Source of the DNA: Bacteroidaceae bacterium | GTDB lineage: Bacteria; Bacteroidota; Bacteroidia; Bacteroidales; Bacteroidaceae | DNA length: 46,218 nucleotides | Assembly: GCA_024398535.1 (NCBI GenBank) | Contig: JAKSIY010000004.1 | Location: 1-46,218 of the forward strand | Direction: 5' to 3' | In this document: one piece after another, positions 24,117 to 34,312 of the stretch | Layout: every line of letters starts with the position of its first letter | Position numbering within the stretch: position 1 is the first letter of the stretch | Program-made: the position numbers and the translations under genes | The notes under the pieces: model-generated | What the model was told of the DNA's origin: nothing | Seen by the model: the letters and a program-made list of their open reading frames with translations, nothing else | Databases searched by the model: none

Positions 24117-24124
24117 TACTTTTG
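24117..24124 (+). promoter_or_regulatory. -7 promoter box of the lipoprotein gene at 24152
   Basis: TACTTTTG matches TAnnTTTG exactly and lies 27 bases before the ATG. It is divergent from the cca box, 33 bases away. Confidence 0.5.
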
Positions 24125-24151
24125 TGCTGTAATTGAAAAAGCCTGTAGAAA

Positions 24152-24982
24152 ATGAAGAGAGTCATATATGCCTTTGTACTGGCCAGTGTACTGATGTCAT
24201 GTGGAAAGAGTGTCCAGAAGGAGGCTGAGAGGTATCTTGAAGCAGCAAGGGTTGACCTTGAGAATGGACAGTATGCATCGGCCAAGTTGCGGATTGACAG
24301 TCTTAAGGTGAAGTGCCCAAAGGCTTTTGACGCAAGAAAGGCGGCTATTAGACTCATGCAGGATATTGAGACTGCCGAACAGCTCAGAAGCATAAGCTAT
24401 CAGGACAGTGTCATGGTTCTGCTGCAGCAGCAGTTTGAGCAGATCCGCTCCCGTTACAGATATGAGAAGGATGAGCAGTACATGGATATGGGGCTCTTTA
24501 CAATCGCATCCCAGGCAGTTGACGATAACATAGGGCGCAATTATCTGCGTGCCCAGGTTGATGAGAAGGGCAAGATGAGCCTGATCTCAAATTTCAGTGC
24601 ATCGGCCCACATTCATCATAAATCAATCAGGGTCACTTCAGGAGAGACCTACCTGGATTCTCCGGTGTCAGACGATGTATATGAATTCAAGGATCTTGAC
24701 ATCTGCTATGAGAAGTGCAACTTTACGGCCGGTCTTGACGGCGGCGTTGCCCAGTTCATTGCCATGAACAGCTCTTCACCGATAGTGGTGACTCTAAAGG
24801 GTGAGAGATCTGTGGAGTATTCAATGACTTCACAGGACCGCAAGGCCATTGCCCAGCTATATGAACTGTCTCTTCTGCTGAATTCTATCAATGAGTGTAA
24901 TGAGGTCAGGGCCGAGGCTGAGAGGAAACTTGAATTCATCCAGAACAACCGCCAGAAGTCCGATGCCGCCTTAGCCCAATAA
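24152..24982 (+). CDS. Lipoprotein with helical N-terminal region, function unknown
   Basis: 276 residues. The signal peptide ends at VLMSC, giving lipidated Cys17. Residues ~20-110 are strongly helical and charged (KEAERYLEAARVDLENGQYASAKLRIDSLK), resembling a TPR-like or coiled segment at the start. Residues ~130-220 look beta-rich, and the C-terminal ~45 residues are again helical. I recognise it only as a conserved-looking Bacteroidales lipoprotein. It is divergent from cca and its 3' end overlaps the convergent transporter gene by 12 bases. Confidence 0.8.
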   Translation: MKRVIYAFVLASVLMSCGKSVQKEAERYLEAARVDLENGQYASAKLRIDSLKVKCPKAFDARKAAIRLMQDIETAEQLRSISYQDSVMVLLQQQFEQIRSRYRYEKDEQYMDMGLFTIASQAVDDNIGRNYLRAQVDEKGKMSLISNFSASAHIHHKSIRVTSGETYLDSPVSDDVYEFKDLDICYEKCNFTAGLDGGVAQFIAMNSSSPIVVTLKGERSVEYSMTSQDRKAIAQLYELSLLLNSINECNEVRAEAERKLEFIQNNRQKSDAALAQ

Positions 24983-26335
24983 ATTGCTGGCTATGATGGC
25001 AATGATGCCCAGTGGGGCAACGTATTTCACCAGGAAACATATCAGTTCCAGCAGCCATCGCGGCATCGTGGTGTTGCCATGGTTGCTCAGTTCGTCAAGA
25101 TAGTCTGACTTTTTCATCCTCCATCCAGCATAGATGACCATGAGCAGTCCTCCGAATGTCATGAGGACGTTCGATGAAACTGCGTCAAAGAAGTCAAATA
25201 TGTTCTTTCCGAACAGGTGTACGTCAGAAAGGACACCTTGTGACAGGGAACAGAAGGTTCCAAGTACTATGCTGATGCCGAAACTGGTCAGGGCAGCTTT
25301 CTTTCTGCTGATTCCCACCTCTTCAATAAGATATGCCACGAATGACTCCATCTGTGAGATGGACGATGTGAGGGCTGCCAGCATGAGTGAGAGGAAGAAG
25401 ATTATGGATATCAGATTACCCATAGGCATCGCCTTGAATACGCCTGGCAATGTTATGAATACCAGTCCCGGTCCGGCATTGATCTCTGGGGCATATCCGT
25501 TCATGTAGGCAATGGCATAGACCGCCGGAATGATGGCGATGCCGGCTATCATGGCAAACAAGGTGTCCATCAGGGCGGTGTAAGCCGATGTGAGCGCTAT
25601 GTTCTCAGAGTCCTTTACGTAGGATCCGTATGTCAGGATTGTACCGCAGCCTATGCTTATTGAGAAGAAGGCCTGGCCCAAGGCTGCAACTATGGTGTGT
25701 CCGTTCACCTTGCTGAAGTCTGGAATCAGAAGGTAGCGAATGCCATCGGATGCCCCTGGGAGCGTGAGCGAGCGTATGGCAATGAGGACAACCAGTACGA
25801 ACAGCACGGTCATCATCACCTTTGAGAACTTCTCTATTCCGTTCTTTACACCAACTGCTATGATGCCTCCGGTCATGCCTAGGAAAATGAATGTGAAGAA
25901 GAGTGGCTGGAACGGAGCGCTTATGAATCCAGAGAAGTATGAACTGTAATCCATACCCGGGGTGTTGAAGGTCATGGCGCATGACTGGATGAAGTATTTA
26001 ACCGTCCAGCCGCCTACAACGCAATAGAAGGAGAGTATGCAGACTGCAGCCAGAACTGCAAATATGCCGATTACATCCCATCCGGTCTTCTTTCCGTTCA
26101 GATGGCGGAATGCACGGAATGCATTTGCATGGGTGCGCCTTCCAATCAGGAATTCTGATATCATTACAGGAAGGCAGATGAAGAATAGCAGCAGAAGGTA
26201 GATTATTATGAAAGCGGCACCGCCATTCTGTCCTACTAGGTATGGAAATCTCCACATGTTGCCCAGTCCGATGGCAGATCCGGCAAGTGCTACCAGTACT
26301 CCAAATCGGTTTCCAAAATACTCTCGGTTCTTCAT
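24971..26335 (-). CDS. Sodium-dependent transporter of the NSS (SNF) family
   Basis: 454 residues, mostly hydrophobic, about 11-12 membrane segments. The first helix carries the diagnostic motif GSAIGLGNMWRFPYLVGQNG, which contains the unwound sodium- and substrate-binding part of LeuT-fold transporters; GGAAF follows. Bacterial NSS proteins import amino acids, often tryptophan, leucine or tyrosine, with sodium; the substrate here is unknown. It lies 12 bases downstream of sprA in the same direction and may be on the same transcript. Confidence 0.93.
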   Translation of the reverse strand: MKNREYFGNRFGVLVALAGSAIGLGNMWRFPYLVGQNGGAAFIIIYLLLLFFICLPVMISEFLIGRRTHANAFRAFRHLNGKKTGWDVIGIFAVLAAVCILSFYCVVGGWTVKYFIQSCAMTFNTPGMDYSSYFSGFISAPFQPLFFTFIFLGMTGGIIAVGVKNGIEKFSKVMMTVLFVLVVLIAIRSLTLPGASDGIRYLLIPDFSKVNGHTIVAALGQAFFSISIGCGTILTYGSYVKDSENIALTSAYTALMDTLFAMIAGIAIIPAVYAIAYMNGYAPEINAGPGLVFITLPGVFKAMPMGNLISIIFFLSLMLAALTSSISQMESFVAYLIEEVGISRKKAALTSFGISIVLGTFCSLSQGVLSDVHLFGKNIFDFFDAVSSNVLMTFGGLLMVIYAGWRMKKSDYLDELSNHGNTTMPRWLLELICFLVKYVAPLGIIAIIASNLLG

Positions 26336-26347
26336 AGGTTCAGGTGT

Positions 26348-29300
26348 TTATCTAGTCAATTGGAATTTTATGGTGAATCCGCAGTCATGGGTTGACGTCG
26401 GGTATGAATTCGTTGATACCAGAGGGAAGTTGTTCTGGAAGTCGTAGTAGAAGTTCAGGGTCATCATCTTGCTGTAGGTGTAATCTGCCTGGAAAGAGAC
26501 TTTTACCGCACGGTTTCCGCTGGTTGCTTGGGTGTTCAGGTTCTGAATGTTCCTGCACTGGGCACTCTGGTTCCTGTATGATTTGTCACATGCCAGGTTG
26601 AGGTCATTGCTTACCTTGTTGCGCCCTGTTCCCGGTCTTGCTCCCAGCATGGTCAGGCCGACAATCTTGTAACCGCCTCCTGCTACCAGGTCATCAGACG
26701 TGGTCTCAACCAGCTGGACGGCAGACATGGACAGGTTCATGGTATGGCTCTTGCGGATCTCAAGCTTGGCAGTGATGCCGCTGTTGAAGGTCATGTCAAC
26801 TCCAATCAGTGGAGAGAAGTTCTCGTTTATTGAAACGGAGCTGATATCGTACATGCTGCTTGGAACCGGTATTCCGGTTGTCACGTCTTCAATGAATCCG
26901 TGTCCATCCATGCATTCCATGTAGCTGGAGAATGTGTTGTAGCTGCCCATTGAATAGACACTCTTGTAGCTGTGGTTGATGTTGAAGCTCCTGAAGTACT
27001 TCTGCATGGAAGGAAGCTTGGCCAGTCCTGCATAAGAGACGGTCCAGTTAGGCAGGATTGAGAGCATCTGCGGGAACAGTGTCAGAGGACTCCTTGAAGC
27101 ATCGCGCCCAGAATATGCTGCCAGGAATGCAGGAATCATGACATCTGCAGAGTACTTGCTGACCGATCCGTTTGCAGGGTCGTAGAGCTGTCCTGCCAGG
27201 CTGCTCTCTGCAGGGTAGCGCGTAGTGGAATAGCCCTCTTCAATGCGCTGCTGGATGCGGTCAAGGTTACCGATGAACCGGTCAAACGCTGCTGATGCGT
27301 AGCCATTCCTGTTGTTGCGTGCTTCAAATGCGCTTCCTATGGTTATGGTCGTGAATGTCAGGCTTCCGCTCCTCGATGTAGGCATGCCGGCATACATGTA
27401 CTGTATTGTGTTTGAGGCATTCCGGGTCCAGCTTGCATTCAGGTCGATGCGGAATTCCGTGACAGGTTCCAAGGACATCTTTATCTGAAGGTCCTGGCCT
27501 GCCATGCTGGCCGCGTTGAAGGCTACGCTGTCACTGTTCATGAGCCATCCGTTCGAATGGGCTCTGTCAAGGTAGCTGTCGTCTGTCAGACCGAAGGCAA
27601 AATCAAGTCCAGGAGCCAGTGTGTTTGTGCTGCTTCCCTGTCCGAAGGAACTGATTCCGGCAGTGAAGCCCGGCAGGTTCATGGCGTAGGTGTTCCGGTA
27701 TGTGAATGACAGGTTACGGGCCATCATCAATGTCCTGGCACTGAAGTCAACCACATCTGACAGGTGTACCCTGTCTGTCTTGTTGACCTCTTCCGGGTCA
27801 ATGACGACAGTCAGCTTGACGGTAACGGAATCCTTGCCCTTGATTTCAATCGTATTGGCATCGGGCCTCTTGTATTTCAGCTTGTATGCTGTTCCGTCCT
27901 TGAGAATTGCCGTTACGACAGGTTTGAGAGTGTTCTGGTTATGAGTAATCGTGAATGTGGAATCAGGAACCAGTTTTATCTCCTTCTGGTATGGGTTAGG
28001 CTTCTGGCGTTTCTTGGCCTCTCTTTCCTGTGTAATGAGGCGCTGGTTCTTTGGCTGATATTTCTCGTTAACCTTTCTCAGGTACTCACTCTTGCCGTAG
28101 AGCTTCTGGAAGTCCAGTTTGCCGTTGAATGAGACTGTACGCTGGTTGCTTATGATGTCTCCGTATGACGAACCGTCTTCATATACTGTTCCACGGTCCC
28201 ATCCGTACTGGGAATTCAGGCTGACGTCAAACTGGGTCCAGTTGAATGTAGGCAGCTTCTGGATAGGGAGCTGGTATGATGCAGTAAATGTCTGCTGGTA
28301 ATCAAGCGGTCGTCCCATGCTTCTGAGACTGGCCTTGATGGAGTCTTTCCAGAATTCGTACTCGTCAGGATAGAGGTCCTTGTTGACAAGCGTGTATGGC
28401 TCGTCAACCTGTGCCTGTGTACGTGTGGTCAGGTTCATCCTGAGATCCTTGAACAGATCCCAGCGGAGTGACAGGTCGCGGTTCCAGTAGAACTGCTGGG
28501 AGAAGGTTGCAGGGATGCCGTCCCCTCCGAACGATCCCTCCAGGTCACGTTCCTGCAATTCGTGGTAGTTCCTGGTCAGGTCTGTGTTGAATGTCAGGTT
28601 CTGAGGCAGGAAGTTGATAGTCACGTCTTTCAGTATGTTCAGCCAGTTGGACTGGTATTTTATGAATCCGAAAGGCCTCCATCCGTCAAATGGGGTAGAG
28701 TAGCTGTAGCTCATTCCGGCTTTCCATGCAAGGTCAGTCTCATACTCAATGGTGCTTCCGCTGTTCTCCTCAATAGAGTGGGCAAAGCTGAATGAGAAGT
28801 TTGCCGGGTCGTATGGCATAGGATTCTCTGAACTGATGTCGATGCGTGCTCCGGTAATGCTGAAATTACGTTGCGAACTGGTCTCCTGGGTTATGCTTCT
28901 GATGGAGTCACGGCTCTGTCGGTCCAGAGATGAGTCTATCACTTCCTTCAGTTCCAGGTCCGTGTCGTATGGACTGTACTGAGGAGAGACTCTTTCCTTT
29001 GTCGTTGAGTAGTAAACCGGTAACGATACGTGTGCCTGCTGAGGGATGAAACGCCCCATGTTGAAGCTTGTGGTGGCTGAGTACCTGTAGTAGTCATCCA
29101 TACGACGCTGTGACACACCCTGTTCCAGGCCACCGAAACCAGCCGTGCTGTACTGGCCGTTAAGGTCAACGGTGGCAATGTCAGACAGCTGCAGGTTCAG
29201 ACTGCCGCGTGCAGCCTCGCCTCCGTGGCTCTCATAGCCTACCAGCCTGAGTTCATTTACCCATACCTCTGCTGACCTGACTCCAAGCGAGTTGTTCCTG

Positions 29301-32300
29301 ACGCCAATCATGATTGCCTTGACGTTGCCTACAGAAGGATTACCTATGACACTTACACGGTTGGCCGGGTTGTTCGGGTCATACTGGCTGTAGATGACAT
29401 TTGGAGTAACCTCTGAGTTGCCGCTGTTGCGCAACTTGTTCCTCTGGTTCTTGACCTCTGTCAGAATGTCAAATGAGATGTCAAGCATATTGTCAGCAGG
29501 CCAGACCTCACGTCTTGAACTCTCGTTGTCCTTGTTGTAGAATCCGGCAGGAGTAACTGAGAGTGGAATCTCATACTCGTAGTAATTGCTGGTATAGTCA
29601 GATCCCAGTCTGACGAATACAGACATCTCTCCGTTGGCAATGCCGGTAGCATCGTCTATCAGGCTCTCTGCGTGAGTGAACATCTGGATGCGCTGGTACT
29701 TGCGCAGGTCAAGGGCAGATTTCTTGTAGATGGCGCGTGACTCTCCTGCATCAAGCTTCTCTACCTTGATGCTCATGGCCTGTTCGTTGTCCTGGACTAG
29801 CTGGGTCTGGCTTGGGTCAAGAATTCTGGTCACTCCAGGTGGAACAACGTAATTGACAGGCTCGCGGTCACCGTTCTCTTCAATGTTGACCGATGCTGCG
29901 CTGATGGTTCCTGAGATTCTTGGCGTCTTGTTGGATGCACTTGCAATGGCCTGCTCGTAAATTCTCCACTGGCTTGTCATCAGTTCAAATGTTCCCAGCC
30001 TGACATGTGTCTCACTGTCAAAGCCGGTCATGTACAGACGGATGAATCTGATAGAACTGAAATCGCGGATTGAACCGACCACCTTCTCATATCCGGTTAT
30101 TGGCACGCGGAAACAGTACCAGTCAACCGTCTCTGTATTTCCGTTGCGTAGCTTTGCCTTGTACTGGCGCTTGGCCACGATGAAATTGCGGCCTACCACC
30201 ATGTCTGACGGACGCAGTGATATGCGGTACTGGAAGTACTTTTCATACTCATCAAGGGTGTAGTCGGTGTTTGCATCCTCTACGTCAGGGGTGGTACGTG
30301 AAGAAGAATTGAAGGCTTCATTGGTGTCACCCGAGTTCGGAGAGTTTCCTTCCGTTCCATTGTAACTGCGATAGCGGTCCAGGATTGACATCTTCTGCTC
30401 GTCATAATCCGAACCTCTGTAATAGTGGTATGTGTCTCCTGAAGGATCCTGGTAGATCTTCTGGTAAGCATCGTCAGAGACACGTCCCCTGATCTGTGCC
30501 AGGTAGTCTGCATAGGTAGGGAAGTTCCGTTCCTCGTCGGAACTGAGACCGTTCAGGCCGACATCCTGCCTTGCCCTGTTGGCAGCATCGCTGTTGTCAA
30601 AGGCATAAACAAGGCTTGTGGTGTTTGGAACTCTACCCCAGACCGTCTCTGTGTATCTTGAAGGATCGTCGTCTGTCGGAAGACCATTCTCAAAGAATTT
30701 CTTGCCATCTTTCAGAATGTCCTCAGAAACCTCACCCAGGTTGATGTAGAAATCACCGCCGCTGACACTCCTGTCATATACGAACGGGTCAAGCATCCAG
30801 AACTCCATGTACTCAATGTTGGCCGTCTCAAAGTCTGTCGTTGTCAGACTCCGCATGATTCCGCCCCAGCTTGACTGAGGGTCTGTCAGCTTTCCGTCCG
30901 TGGTCAGGTCAGGGTTAAGGTTGTATGGGCCACGCTCATCGGGGTAGAAGGCCAGGTTCAGGACGGACAGTGTCGTTGACTCACTTGATGTGGACTCCTT
31001 GTTGGGGTAGAGCTCACGCTCATAGACTTCACGTACAAAATGGTTTGAGAGCTGGTCCAGATCACTTTTCAGATGGGCTGGAGTAAGTGATGAATTCCTT
31101 CTTGTGAAAAGCGGGTCGATGGTAAACCAGTTGAACAGCGCACGGTTGAACCCTGTACGTATGTCGTTGGTCAGGTCCGAGTATCTCAGACCCTGAGGAA
31201 TCGATGCCAGGGTCCAGCGTGAAGGTGAACTGATGTCGATGCCGGTCTCGGCCTGCTCAAAGTCATCAATGTACGATGCATTTCCCTGCACCCTGCCTGA
31301 CACCTCAGAAATCAGCTGGGCAAATTCCGCCTGGAACTTTATCTGTGAAGGGACCGTTGCATTGACGAACGGAATCATGTCAATGATGTTCGTGATTCCC
31401 TGACTCTGATGCTTCCAGTTCAGGTTGAGCCCCCACATGGTGTTGACCAGCGGTTCGTCGCCCATGGCCACCTTGCTGGTTAGAGGCTTCTCGTTCAGAT
31501 GCATTATGGTACCTCCAGCCTGCAACTCCTTTGAGAAGTCGTACGCCCAGTTGACTCCAGCCATTGTCTTGCGCTGCATGCTGAAGGTCTGGTTGCTCTC
31601 AAGTGATACGCTCACGTCTGTTCCCGCATCGATGATGCTCTGGTTGATGATCGTTACCTTTCCCAGACTGTAGTCAACCATGTAGTCTGTGTTCTCAACC
31701 AGCAGGACGCCTCCTGCGGTAACCTTTACGGAACCGCGTGGAACCTGATTGGTGCCAAGCATGATCTCATTGTTTGAGGATCCGGAATATTGGCCTCCCA
31801 GAAGGAACTTGTCTTTCTCAGCAATGCGTCTTGCAACGGTCTTTGTGGAGTCGTAGAGTTCCTGGAATACATAACGCTCTGCGGTTGCAGGGTCCGGAAT
31901 CACTTCTCTCAGGTGGCTGCCGAAAGGCTCAACTACAGGGAATATGATTCTTCCTGACTGAGAAAGTACGGTATATCCTTCTATGTAGTCAAACTGGCCG
32001 TTTGAATGGGCAGACTGGTTGTCGTCAAGGCGGTCCAGATTCATCATCTTCAGAAGAGTCTGGCTCTTCAGACCGGGCTCAGGCAGGTATGTGATGCTTG
32101 TTCCGGTACTGTCGCTTGCATAGTAGATGTTCAACTTGAACCTGTTCCTGCTCAGACTTCCTGTTCCCAGGGAATAGACGTTCTTCATCATGAGGTCCCA
32201 AGTGCCTGAACCCGGTGAATTTGAGTTTGATTTCAGCAGTTTCAGAATCAGGGACTGGTCTGAATCCTGATTGTCTGATGAAAATTCACCTACCTGATAC

Positions 32301-33580
32301 GTCTTTCCCGCGTAGGTGTATTCGTAGGCTACTGCCAGGACCTCGTCCGATGCAAGCGTAGTCCTCAGCGAGATGTATCCCAGTGCGCTGTTGAGGGTGT
32401 ATTCCGTGCTGGCCAGCTTGCGGGCGTTGGCAATCTTCTCATAGTCGTTGCTGCCGCTCATGACGGTTCCCAGTACCGATGCCACCTTGTCAATGTCCCT
32501 GATCTCCTGATATGACGAGTTGATTGTCTGATACAGGTTGTTTGCTCCGTTGTATGGCTGAGGCCCTCCCTGGGGATTCCACATGCCGTTGCTGATGTGG
32601 GCGGACTCGCCCAGGTCCGTGAAGGCCACAATGTTCCTTGGACTCTCGTAACTGCTTCTCTTGTTTGTGATCCAGACTTCAATCCTGGTGATGTTTATTC
32701 CAGAGATGACGGTCGGCAGCATGGACATGTTGTGGTCATAGGTGTCCCTGAAATAGTGTGCCAGGAAGAAATGGCGGTTCTCGTCATAGTCGCTGGCATC
32801 GATCTCAAAGTCCGTAAGCTGCTCTCCTCCTTTGGAACTGACTGTCGATGAAGAGGTGTTTTTCTGTGATATGACAGTTTGCAGTGAGAGCTTTCCGAAC
32901 TGCAGGTCAGTCCTGAGACCGAACAGCGATGTTGCTCCGTTTATGAGCGATGAGTTTGTCGGGAAACTGACGTCGCCAGCCTCAAGAAGCTGTATGATTT
33001 CGTCCTCCTTTCCTTCATAACGCAGCTTTATCTTTCTTGAGTTGAAGTCAAACGTGGCCTCTGTGTTGTAGTTCAGGTTCATGTTGACCTTGTCACCCAC
33101 CTTGGCGGTCATGTTCAGCGTGATCTGCTCGTCAAAATCAAATCCGAATGTCTTCCGGTTCTGGGCAGAGAGTGACGGATTGTTCACCACGTTCCTGTTT
33201 GCACCCAGCTTCAGCGCTGCAGATCCGCTGGTCTTGACCTGGACGCCTCCCGGGCCGAAGATCTTCTCGGCAGGTCCCAGGTCAAACTTCATGTCGGTGA
33301 AGTCAAACTTCTCCTGTCCGGCTTCCTGGAATTCCTTCCTGTTCCTGTTCTGGAAATATGACTGCATGGAGCGTCTGATGCTCCAGTCGGTGAACTCAAG
33401 CGGACTCATCAGGGATGGAGTTTCCAGGAACTGGTCTCCAATCTTTGTGCCTACCTTGTACGAATTCAGGTTCTCGTCATATTCCGTCACCTCTTCCTGG
33501 GCGTGCAGCAGGCCCGGGGCTCCAATCTGTAATAGAAGTCCTGCCAGAAGAATTGATATTTGACGTAAGAACCTGCCCAT
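26348..33580 (-). CDS. sprA: Type IX secretion translocon SprA (Sov)
   Basis: 2410 residues, the expected giant size. A signal peptide ends near residue 28 (LLHAQ). SprA forms the outer-membrane 36-strand barrel through which folded type IX cargo leaves, with PorV docking at its side opening. The N-terminal part has SPLEFTDWSIRRSMQSYFQ and the long body consists of alternating beta strands and loops, including the recognisable DFDEQITLNMTAKVGDKVN segment; the C-terminus is strand-like (GFTIKFQLTR). The gene order ruvA-sprA is conserved in Bacteroidota. No frameshift was seen in the 7.2 kb frame. Confidence 0.96.
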   Translation of the reverse strand: MGRFLRQISILLAGLLLQIGAPGLLHAQEEVTEYDENLNSYKVGTKIGDQFLETPSLMSPLEFTDWSIRRSMQSYFQNRNRKEFQEAGQEKFDFTDMKFDLGPAEKIFGPGGVQVKTSGSAALKLGANRNVVNNPSLSAQNRKTFGFDFDEQITLNMTAKVGDKVNMNLNYNTEATFDFNSRKIKLRYEGKEDEIIQLLEAGDVSFPTNSSLINGATSLFGLRTDLQFGKLSLQTVISQKNTSSSTVSSKGGEQLTDFEIDASDYDENRHFFLAHYFRDTYDHNMSMLPTVISGINITRIEVWITNKRSSYESPRNIVAFTDLGESAHISNGMWNPQGGPQPYNGANNLYQTINSSYQEIRDIDKVASVLGTVMSGSNDYEKIANARKLASTEYTLNSALGYISLRTTLASDEVLAVAYEYTYAGKTYQVGEFSSDNQDSDQSLILKLLKSNSNSPGSGTWDLMMKNVYSLGTGSLSRNRFKLNIYYASDSTGTSITYLPEPGLKSQTLLKMMNLDRLDDNQSAHSNGQFDYIEGYTVLSQSGRIIFPVVEPFGSHLREVIPDPATAERYVFQELYDSTKTVARRIAEKDKFLLGGQYSGSSNNEIMLGTNQVPRGSVKVTAGGVLLVENTDYMVDYSLGKVTIINQSIIDAGTDVSVSLESNQTFSMQRKTMAGVNWAYDFSKELQAGGTIMHLNEKPLTSKVAMGDEPLVNTMWGLNLNWKHQSQGITNIIDMIPFVNATVPSQIKFQAEFAQLISEVSGRVQGNASYIDDFEQAETGIDISSPSRWTLASIPQGLRYSDLTNDIRTGFNRALFNWFTIDPLFTRRNSSLTPAHLKSDLDQLSNHFVREVYERELYPNKESTSSESTTLSVLNLAFYPDERGPYNLNPDLTTDGKLTDPQSSWGGIMRSLTTTDFETANIEYMEFWMLDPFVYDRSVSGGDFYINLGEVSEDILKDGKKFFENGLPTDDDPSRYTETVWGRVPNTTSLVYAFDNSDAANRARQDVGLNGLSSDEERNFPTYADYLAQIRGRVSDDAYQKIYQDPSGDTYHYYRGSDYDEQKMSILDRYRSYNGTEGNSPNSGDTNEAFNSSSRTTPDVEDANTDYTLDEYEKYFQYRISLRPSDMVVGRNFIVAKRQYKAKLRNGNTETVDWYCFRVPITGYEKVVGSIRDFSSIRFIRLYMTGFDSETHVRLGTFELMTSQWRIYEQAIASASNKTPRISGTISAASVNIEENGDREPVNYVVPPGVTRILDPSQTQLVQDNEQAMSIKVEKLDAGESRAIYKKSALDLRKYQRIQMFTHAESLIDDATGIANGEMSVFVRLGSDYTSNYYEYEIPLSVTPAGFYNKDNESSRREVWPADNMLDISFDILTEVKNQRNKLRNSGNSEVTPNVIYSQYDPNNPANRVSVIGNPSVGNVKAIMIGVRNNSLGVRSAEVWVNELRLVGYESHGGEAARGSLNLQLSDIATVDLNGQYSTAGFGGLEQGVSQRRMDDYYRYSATTSFNMGRFIPQQAHVSLPVYYSTTKERVSPQYSPYDTDLELKEVIDSSLDRQSRDSIRSITQETSSQRNFSITGARIDISSENPMPYDPANFSFSFAHSIEENSGSTIEYETDLAWKAGMSYSYSTPFDGWRPFGFIKYQSNWLNILKDVTINFLPQNLTFNTDLTRNYHELQERDLEGSFGGDGIPATFSQQFYWNRDLSLRWDLFKDLRMNLTTRTQAQVDEPYTLVNKDLYPDEYEFWKDSIKASLRSMGRPLDYQQTFTASYQLPIQKLPTFNWTQFDVSLNSQYGWDRGTVYEDGSSYGDIISNQRTVSFNGKLDFQKLYGKSEYLRKVNEKYQPKNQRLITQEREAKKRQKPNPYQKEIKLVPDSTFTITHNQNTLKPVVTAILKDGTAYKLKYKRPDANTIEIKGKDSVTVKLTVVIDPEEVNKTDRVHLSDVVDFSARTLMMARNLSFTYRNTYAMNLPGFTAGISSFGQGSSTNTLAPGLDFAFGLTDDSYLDRAHSNGWLMNSDSVAFNAASMAGQDLQIKMSLEPVTEFRIDLNASWTRNASNTIQYMYAGMPTSRSGSLTFTTITIGSAFEARNNRNGYASAAFDRFIGNLDRIQQRIEEGYSTTRYPAESSLAGQLYDPANGSVSKYSADVMIPAFLAAYSGRDASRSPLTLFPQMLSILPNWTVSYAGLAKLPSMQKYFRSFNINHSYKSVYSMGSYNTFSSYMECMDGHGFIEDVTTGIPVPSSMYDISSVSINENFSPLIGVDMTFNSGITAKLEIRKSHTMNLSMSAVQLVETTSDDLVAGGGYKIVGLTMLGARPGTGRNKVSNDLNLACDKSYRNQSAQCRNIQNLNTQATSGNRAVKVSFQADYTYSKMMTLNFYYDFQNNFPLVSTNSYPTSTHDCGFTIKFQLTR

Positions 33581-33590
33581 GACGGCCTTT

Positions 33591-34190
33591 TCAGAGTTGT
33601 TTCAGAGCCTGCTTGATTACTGTTTCAACCTTTGCATCGGGCGTATTCTTCAGTATGGCCTGTACGACCTTGGCCGATGCTCCCTGCTGGAATCCCAGCA
33701 TGACAAGAGCCGATATTGCGCTTTCCATAACCTCTGAACTGGCTGTTCCTTTCGGTGCACTTGCCGTGACTCCGGTCTCTGCTGCAGAGATTCCTATCTT
33801 GTCCTTCAGGTCCACGATTATTCGCTGGGCTGTCTTCAGACCAATACCCTTGACCTGTTTCAGCAGCTTGTCGTTTCCGCTGCTGATGATGTCCTGCAGC
33901 TCCTGCGGCGAGAAGGCCGACTGAATCATCCTGGCAGAACCTCCTCCGATGCCTGATACTGAAATCAGAAGCAGGAACTGTTCGCGCTCCTGTCTGTCTG
34001 CAAAGCCGTAGAGTACGTATGCATCCTCCCTGATGGCCTCATGGACCCAGAGTCTGACCTCCTCTTTTCCCTGTATTGCGGAGTAGGTGTACAGAGATAT
34101 GTTCAGCAGATAGCCTACGCCTCCTTTTGTCTCAATTACAGCTGTACCTGGTGTCAGCTGGTCAATCTTTCCCTGAATGAATTCAATCAT
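33591..34190 (-). CDS. ruvA: Holliday junction branch migration protein RuvA
   Basis: 199 residues. The N-terminal OB-fold contains [13 protein letters not shown], followed by the two helix-hairpin-helix motifs [13 protein letters not shown] and [20 protein letters not shown], a flexible linker rich in Ala/Thr, and the C-terminal RuvB-binding domain ([21 protein letters not shown]). RuvA binds the four-way junction as a tetramer and directs RuvB. sprA begins 10 bases downstream. Confidence 0.96.
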   Translation of the reverse strand: MIEFIQGKIDQLTPGTAVIETKGGVGYLLNISLYTYSAIQGKEEVRLWVHEAIREDAYVLYGFADRQEREQFLLLISVSGIGGGSARMIQSAFSPQELQDIISSGNDKLLKQVKGIGLKTAQRIIVDLKDKIGISAAETGVTASAPKGTASSEVMESAISALVMLGFQQGASAKVVQAILKNTPDAKVETVIKQALKQL

Positions 34191-34273
34191 AGTCCTGTCT
34201 ATAGTGAATTAATAACGTGTGATGCCTTTATTTATTGTGTACGCGCGTGCGGAATCGGTTCAGGAAAAATCAC

Positions 34274-34281
34274 TATCTTCG
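34274..34281 (+). promoter_or_regulatory. Possible -7 box of the SDR gene
   Basis: TATCTTCG, one base from TAnnTTTG, lies 31 bases before the ATG at 34313; the same octamer precedes the FAH-family gene at 7623. No good -33 box. Confidence 0.4.
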
Positions 34282-34312
34282 CGTCCAGTTACAAAAAAAC
34301 ATTACTGACCTC